Positions 43,668-47,802 of a DNA stretch of 47,802 nucleotides are shown here, one piece after another (position 1 is the first letter of the stretch; each line of letters begins with the position of its first letter). Position numbers and translations under genes: made by a program. This stretch comes from Deltaproteobacteria bacterium (GTDB lineage Bacteria; Myxococcota_A; Polyangia; Polyangiales; JAFGIB01), in contig JAFGIB010000188.1 in the NCBI GenBank assembly GCA_016929805.1, forward strand, positions 1 to 47,802, given 5' to 3'. The notes below the pieces were generated by a model, which saw only the letters and a list, made by a program, of their open reading frames with translations, had not been told where the DNA came from and did no database searches.

Positions 43668-44322
43668 CGTCGCAACCGATAGCATTGCCCTTCTCGCACG
43701 CGATTTCGAAAAGCTGTTTCGCGCGATCTTGATCGACCTCGACACCCTCGCCGTACTGAAACATATAACCCAAACTGGCACAGGCTAAAGCCTCGCCGCC
43801 TTCACACGCTCGTTTGAACAGCTCGACCGCATATCTCGGGTTGTAAGGTAGATATGCTCCCGCTTTATACATGATCCCGAGATGCATACACCCTTCGGCG
43901 TTTTTGCCTCTACAAGCCTTGTCAAACAACGTCGCCGACCGATTCGTATCGCGATTCACGCCGCGGCCGACGTGGTACATGTAACCTAGATAAGCGCAAG
44001 CGAACCCATCATTTTGGTTACACGCTTGCTCGCAAAGAGAAACTGCTTTCGAGATGTTTTGCGATACGCCACGCCCATTGTCGTACATAAATCCGAGATA
44101 AGCGCATCCGCGGGCGAACCCGTCGTTACAGGACTGTTGATACAAATCGACGGCCGCCGCGTATTCATGTTCCGCCAAATTATCAGGTGGGGTGAAGGAG
44201 TGAACTGAACGCGAAACCGTGCCCCCTCCGCATCCCCATATAATAAGGACCTCGATTCCGAATAACACGATGCCCGAAAAGCGCGCTCTATAAAAAACCG
44301 ATTCCAATTTACCCGATCCCAT
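43642..44322 (-). CDS. Sel1/Hcp-like repeat lipoprotein
   Basis: A 226-aa exported protein. The N-terminal hydrophobic segment ends LIIWGC, a lipobox-like site. The rest is four and a half 36-residue Sel1-type repeats of the form AxxLYxxSCxxGxxxGCxxLGxMYxxGxGV, each with two Cys separated by seven residues. This matches the disulfide-locked helical hairpins of the Helicobacter cysteine-rich (Hcp) family. Such solenoids usually bind protein partners in the periplasm. The start at 44322 (ATG) has GGAG upstream. Partners cannot be inferred from neighbours. Confidence 0.87.
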   Translation of the reverse strand: MGSGKLESVFYRARFSGIVLFGIEVLIIWGCGGGTVSRSVHSFTPPDNLAEHEYAAAVDLYQQSCNDGFARGCAYLGFMYDNGRGVSQNISKAVSLCEQACNQNDGFACAYLGYMYHVGRGVNRDTNRSATLFDKACRGKNAEGCMHLGIMYKAGAYLPYNPRYAVELFKRACEGGEALACASLGYMFQYGEGVEVDQDRAKQLFEIACEKGNAIGCDAIRQLGSD

Positions 44323-44647
44323 GGACAGTCACTCCAATAGATAGCTCGGCGTACGCACGCTATTCTACTACGTAGACCGGAGCAGCGACCAGCTCGAAAC
44401 CGGCATTACCGTACGCTCTCTAATGTCCGCTTGAGGTTCCATCATTCATCGCACTAGAGTTTGTCTCTTCGTTATCAAAATAAGAGAGATTTTAGAGGAA
44501 AATCGTAGCGCATTCGAAGAATGCTGCAATCCGGTCGCTGTTTGACCCCGGCGCAACGATCGTCTGGCTCCTTCTAAATGAGGTTTGGTTCTCTCTCTCA
44601 ATGGAAAAATAACCGCCATAAAAGCGTTATAACAAACTACAGCGTAT
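44323..44647. other. Intergenic region, no gene supported
   Basis: This stretch lies upstream of the Sel1-like lipoprotein gene and before the B element. A 128-codon minus-strand frame from 44446 to 44832 crosses the repeat and is rejected. It should contain the promoter for the lipoprotein gene, but no clear boxes are assigned. Confidence 0.35.
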
Positions 44648-44840
44648 CTTAAAATTGCAAAAAGCCCCGTCGGCGTAAAGCGCTTAGGGCTCACGTAAAA
44701 GTAGCGCGAACTAAGGGCATGCTTACTTTTTTTGTACCTCACTCGGGGTGCACGAAACTGCGGCCCCCAAAAAGTTCCGCGCGCCTTCATTTTGTCGTCT
44801 TTTTTCGCGTTTTCGCTCGACGTTTTTTGCAACGTTAAGG
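44648..44840 (-). repeat. Repeat B element with inverted ends (193 bp)
   Basis: The left end CTTAAAATTGCAAAAAGCCC and right end CGACGTTTTTTGCAACGTTAAGG are imperfect reverse complements. Read on the minus strand the interior contains CCTTAGTTCGCGC and CTAAGCGCTTTACGCCGACGG, as in 6390-6522. The right edge lies about 135 bases upstream of an acyl-CoA dehydrogenase gene. Confidence 0.7.
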
Positions 44841-44974
44841 TGTAGTCAGAGTTAGAAAGCGAAAGCGGTTGACTCGTTAATGGGACAATGAGAGGTTCTG
44901 GGCACCGAACTCATGCTGTTCACGTCGGGCGTCTAGCTGAGTTAGAAAAATATTTCCACACACGCGAGGTAACT

Positions 44975-46126
44975 ATGGCTCTTGACAATGAAAGTTTGGA
45001 CCAACTGATAAAGGGAGTAAGACGTTTCGTAAAAGAACGATTGGTACCGTTGGAGGCTCAGGTCGCGGAAACCGATGAAGTCCCTAGCGAAATTATCCGC
45101 GAGATGGGCGAAATGGGACTTTTTGGTATGTCGGTCCCGGAGCAATATGGGGGCCTTGGGTTAAACGCCGAGGAAGAGATGGCGATCGCATTTGAAATGG
45201 GTCAAACCTCTCCAGCTTTCCGGTCGAAGATCGGGACAAACGTTGGAATCGGTTCCCAGGGCATTGTCCTCGATGGAACCGAGGAACAAAAGGAAAAATA
45301 CCTACCCAAAATAGCATCCGGCGAAATCATAGCGTCTTTTGCGCTGACCGAGCCGGACGCCGGATCGGACGCGGGCGCGCAAAAAACCACGGCAATTCGA
45401 GACGGCGATAGCTATATTCTAAACGGAACCAAACGTTTTATTACCAACGCGCCTGAAGCGGGTTTATTTACCGTATTCGCTCGAACCGACCCGCAGTCCA
45501 AGGGCACCAAGGGCGTCTCGGCGTTCTTAGTCGAAAGCGGAGTTCCGGGGCTTTCCTTGGGTAAAAACGATGTCAAGATGGGCCAACGCGGCGCGCACAC
45601 GTGCGACGTAATCTTCGACGATTGCCGCGTACCCGCGAGCGCGCTTCTGGGAGGCGTCGAGGGCCAAGGTTTTAAGACAGCGATGAAAACCTTAGATCGC
45701 GGCCGCTTGCATATCGCGGCGGTTTGTACCGGGATTGCCGAACGGCTGATTCGCGACAGCCTCGCGTACGCCATGGAACGAAAACAATTCGGACGGCCGA
45801 TCGCGGAGTTTCAACTGATACAAGATATGTTGGCTCAAAGCAGAACCGAGGCCTATGCGGCACGCTGCATGGTTATGGAGACGGCGAAGAAACGCGACGC
45901 GGGGGAAAACGTCAGCACCGAGGCTTCGTGCTGTAAACTTTTTTGCACCGAAATGGTGGGTCGCGTTGCGGACCGCGCGGTACAAATATACGGAGGCGCC
46001 GGTTACGTTGCTGAATACGGCATCGAACGCTTCTATCGCGATGTTCGCCTGTTCCGTTTGTACGAAGGTACCAGCGAAATACAGAAACTGGTAATCGCTC
46101 GTAATATGATTCGCGGCGCCAGCTAA
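44975..46126 (+). CDS. Acyl-CoA dehydrogenase, medium-chain type
   Basis: A 383-aa flavoenzyme. Hallmarks are MGEMGLFGMSVPEQYGGLGL, SFALTEPDAGSDAGAQKT, NGTKRFITNAPEAGLFTVFA, GRLHIAAVCTGIAERLI, QFGRPIAEFQLIQDMLA, IYGGAGYVAEYGIERFYRD and LYEGTSEIQKL, whose Glu (about residue 364) is the catalytic base. It catalyses the first step of beta-oxidation or a branched-chain/aromatic acyl-CoA oxidation; chain length is not readable. Start at 44975 follows CGAGGTAACT; an in-frame ATG at 44888 gives an un-family-like leader. It stands alone downstream of the family B repeat and converges with the PhoH gene. The other two dehydrogenases here are not close copies of it. Confidence 0.92.
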   Translation: MALDNESLDQLIKGVRRFVKERLVPLEAQVAETDEVPSEIIREMGEMGLFGMSVPEQYGGLGLNAEEEMAIAFEMGQTSPAFRSKIGTNVGIGSQGIVLDGTEEQKEKYLPKIASGEIIASFALTEPDAGSDAGAQKTTAIRDGDSYILNGTKRFITNAPEAGLFTVFARTDPQSKGTKGVSAFLVESGVPGLSLGKNDVKMGQRGAHTCDVIFDDCRVPASALLGGVEGQGFKTAMKTLDRGRLHIAAVCTGIAERLIRDSLAYAMERKQFGRPIAEFQLIQDMLAQSRTEAYAARCMVMETAKKRDAGENVSTEASCCKLFCTEMVGRVADRAVQIYGGAGYVAEYGIERFYRDVRLFRLYEGTSEIQKLVIARNMIRGAS

Positions 46127-46163
46127 GGCATCGCGCGGCGCCTAAGACTTACACAGAAAAGGG

Positions 46164-47498
46164 CTATAGCCTTTGAACGGCCATCGCCGCTAGTACGGAG
46201 CGTTCGCTTTTTGAGAGCAATACGTGACCAAATAGCTTCTCGTTTTTAAGCCGTTCCACGAGATAGGTAAGACCGTTGGAGTTCGCGTCGAGGTAAGGAT
46301 TGTCGATCTGCTCCGGATCGCCGGTTAAAACGATTTTTGTTCCCTTTCCGGCGCGCGAAATAATGGTCTTAATTTCATGAGGTGTTAGATTCTGGGCTTC
46401 ATCCACGATAATAAACTGATTGGGAATGCTCCTTCCGCGAATATAGGTCAACGCTTCGATTTCTAGAATATTAGCCTGTTGCAGGTCTTCGACCGTCAGC
46501 TTCTTATCGCGATGCGAACCGAGCCCCAGCTCGATGCTCGGTTTTGCTTTTGCTAAGATAAATTCGAGGTTGTCGAATATCGGACGCATCCAGTAACTGA
46601 GCTTCTGATCCTTGGTGCCGGGCAGATAGCCGATATCCCTGCCCATCGGAATAACCGGTCTAGCCACGAGCACTCGCTCATAAATCGGCTTGAGTTGAAG
46701 GGTTTTATCCAGCGCGCACGCTAAGGCGATCAACGTTTTTCCCGTGCCTGCCTGACCAACCAAAGAAACCAACTGAACCGTATCGTCGAGTAAAAGCTCG
46801 AAAGCAAACCGCTGCTCCCGGTTCAAGGGTTTAATCCCGAATGATGACTGGCCCTCTTTGAGAACGCGTAGAGAGTTATCCTCGAGGCTCCAACGACAAA
46901 GAACCTCGCGCGCTCCGGACGCGGGTAGCTTGAGAGAGGCGAATTCGTTCGGATGCAGGCTTATGCCGGGGACTACAAGCTTGCCCTCCTGATAGAGCGA
47001 GCTTAAAAGCTCTTCCGACACCTCTACCTCACGCCAACCGACGTATAACGAGCGATACTCGACCTGTTGTTTTTCATAGTCTCTTGATTTAATTCCGAGA
47101 GCGTGGGCTTTGATACGCGCATTGACATCCTTTGAAATAAAAAAGACGTTGTCTTTGCCGTGTTCCTGGAATTCCAACGCAACCGAAAGAATCTTGTTGT
47201 CTGCGATGCTGCTATCGATATCCTCTGGTAATTTCGTATCCTTCGGGACGAATCCGATTCTCAACCGACCTCCGTTTTCCAGCTTAGCGCCGCGATCGAG
47301 CGCGCCCTTTTTGATCAGGGCATCGATCTGCCGAAGGACCTGTCGCGCATGCATTCCGATTTTATCAGACGAGCTTTTAAAGTGATCGAGCTCTTCGATA
47401 ACGGTTATCGGTATAACCACGGTGTTGTCGGCAAAAGAGAAAATCGAGGCTGGATTATGTAAGAGAACATTTGTATCGAGCACAAAGTACTTCGCCAT
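46164..47498 (-). CDS. PhoH-family ATPase with N-terminal PIN domain
   Basis: A 444-aa cytoplasmic protein of the PhoH2/YlaK type, in which a PIN-like ribonuclease is joined to a PhoH ATPase, reported in other bacteria to unwind and cleave RNA. The PIN domain (about 3-140) has VLDTNVLLHNP, VIEELDHFK and SIADNKILSVAL, carrying the acidic metal-binding residues. The PhoH domain (about 230-440) has LVGQAGTGKTLIALA (Walker A), QFIIVDEAQNLTP (Walker B) and KIVLTGDPEQID (sensor). The ATG at 47498 gives the usual MAKYFVLDTN start and has GGAGAG upstream; a frame open further left is unlikely. It stands alone. Confidence 0.93.
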   Translation of the reverse strand: MAKYFVLDTNVLLHNPASIFSFADNTVVIPITVIEELDHFKSSSDKIGMHARQVLRQIDALIKKGALDRGAKLENGGRLRIGFVPKDTKLPEDIDSSIADNKILSVALEFQEHGKDNVFFISKDVNARIKAHALGIKSRDYEKQQVEYRSLYVGWREVEVSEELLSSLYQEGKLVVPGISLHPNEFASLKLPASGAREVLCRWSLEDNSLRVLKEGQSSFGIKPLNREQRFAFELLLDDTVQLVSLVGQAGTGKTLIALACALDKTLQLKPIYERVLVARPVIPMGRDIGYLPGTKDQKLSYWMRPIFDNLEFILAKAKPSIELGLGSHRDKKLTVEDLQQANILEIEALTYIRGRSIPNQFIIVDEAQNLTPHEIKTIISRAGKGTKIVLTGDPEQIDNPYLDANSNGLTYLVERLKNEKLFGHVLLSKSERSVLAAMAVQRL

Positions 47499-47718
47499 AT
47501 CTCTCCGTTTCCCGGGACCGGAAGCCATAACCGCTTTTATAAAGTATACCCTAAAACTCAAACAAACGGTATAAAGAACCGACGTCACGCTTTAATCGGC
47601 CGCAAAAAGTCTAATTTCGCAGGCCAACTCCGGCTCGCAGACTCGCGAGCGAAACGACAACCGCTTCCCTGTTTGTCGATAGAGCCAAAAAGTTCTCTAT
47701 TCTTGGTTCCTTAGTAGG
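47499..47718. other. Intergenic region at window end, no gene supported
   Basis: This stretch lies upstream of the PhoH gene. A minus-strand frame at 47611-47799 overlaps a family C repeat and is rejected. The PhoH promoter probably lies in this stretch but cannot be placed. Confidence 0.35.
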
Positions 47719-47802
47719 CTGTTCGAAATAAACCCGCCAAGACCGGACGCGAGCGCGGAGCGCGATCGCGAGCGCGCCCGCAGGAAAAACCGCAGCCATA
47801 GC
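47719..47802 (-). repeat. Repeat C element, copy 3 (truncated by window end)
   Basis: It begins with CTGTTCGAAATAAAC, matching the AAATAAAC ends of family C, then CCGGACGCGAGCGCGG, GCGATCGCGAGCGCGCCCG and CAGGAAAAACCGCAGCCATAG. The same order of blocks occurs in copies 6709-6874 and 26483-26655. It continues past the window. Confidence 0.72.

Noticed and set aside
44446-44832. 128-codon minus-strand frame
   Set aside because: It crosses the family B element and is basic and low in protein-like character.
47611-47799. 62-codon minus-strand frame at window end
   Set aside because: It starts in the truncated family C repeat.
1-47802. CRISPR array, tRNA, rRNA, insertion-sequence transposase or phage genes
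   Set aside because: Nothing of these kinds was seen on reading both strands by eye. A dedicated tRNA search such as tRNAscan would be needed to exclude a tRNA fully.

Overview
The window reads as a chromosomal segment of a deltaproteobacterial-grade organism, most like Myxococcota/Bradymonadota. Lineage clues are a Ser/Thr kinase fused to a large ATPase/TPR module, a PilZ protein with membrane and PEGA parts, a receiver/DUF4388-like protein, Cys-rich lipoproteins including a VWA-like one, a Tad-type pilin cluster and a fatty-acid/acyl-CoA gene set. Base composition is near 50% GC with several AT-rich intergenic stretches. I saw no rRNA, tRNA, CRISPR array, transposase or phage gene. The lineage call is inference.

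Layout. (1) 1-6228: a compact plus-strand Tad/Flp-type module (two small pilins, CpaA/TadV prepilin peptidase, TadE-like, TadG-like, a second TadE-like and an unknown exported protein). It is bounded by a 100-bp inverted repeat with 95/100 identity. (2) 6129-6874: a repeat island with three short repeat families (A, B, C). (3) 6923-14021: class II DAHP synthase, diverging from a 1370-aa kinase-ATPase-TPR regulator and a FabF-like ketosynthase. (4) 14085-21244: a coiled-coil membrane protein, two lipoproteins (one VWA-like), a winged-helix-like protein and a zinc alcohol dehydrogenase. (5) 21474-28905: PilZ-PEGA protein, then a surface-glycan group (two GT2 glycosyltransferases, a GT-C-like membrane protein, a WlbA/WbpB sugar-nucleotide oxidoreductase). 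(6) 28954-31851: a glutaryl-CoA-dehydrogenase-like flavoprotein next to a glutaconyl-CoA decarboxylase alpha subunit. (7) 32198-39970: B12-type radical SAM protein, membrane sulfatase-like protein, long acyl-CoA dehydrogenase, zinc-ribbon membrane peptide, divergent acyl-CoA synthetase. (8) 40335-47498: receiver/DUF4388/TPR membrane protein, Sel1/Hcp-like lipoprotein, a third acyl-CoA dehydrogenase and a PIN-PhoH ATPase.

Three acyl-CoA dehydrogenases, an acyl-CoA synthetase, GcdA and a ketosynthase point to active acyl-CoA metabolism. The GcdA/dehydrogenase pair suggests glutaryl-CoA to crotonyl-CoA conversion in two enzymes, with decarboxylation coupled to a biotin/sodium pump whose other subunits are not here. 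Regulation is of the kinase/PilZ/receiver type.

The most unusual structure is the set of short dispersed repeats. Family A frames the Tad module. Family B (ends close to CCTTAACGTTGCAAAAA) occurs at about seven sites, and one inverted pair encloses an entire glycosyltransferase gene. Family C is a roughly 170-bp element with AAATAAAC-containing inverted ends, found at three sites. These look like non-autonomous mobile or structured repeats. No transposase is visible in the window to explain them.
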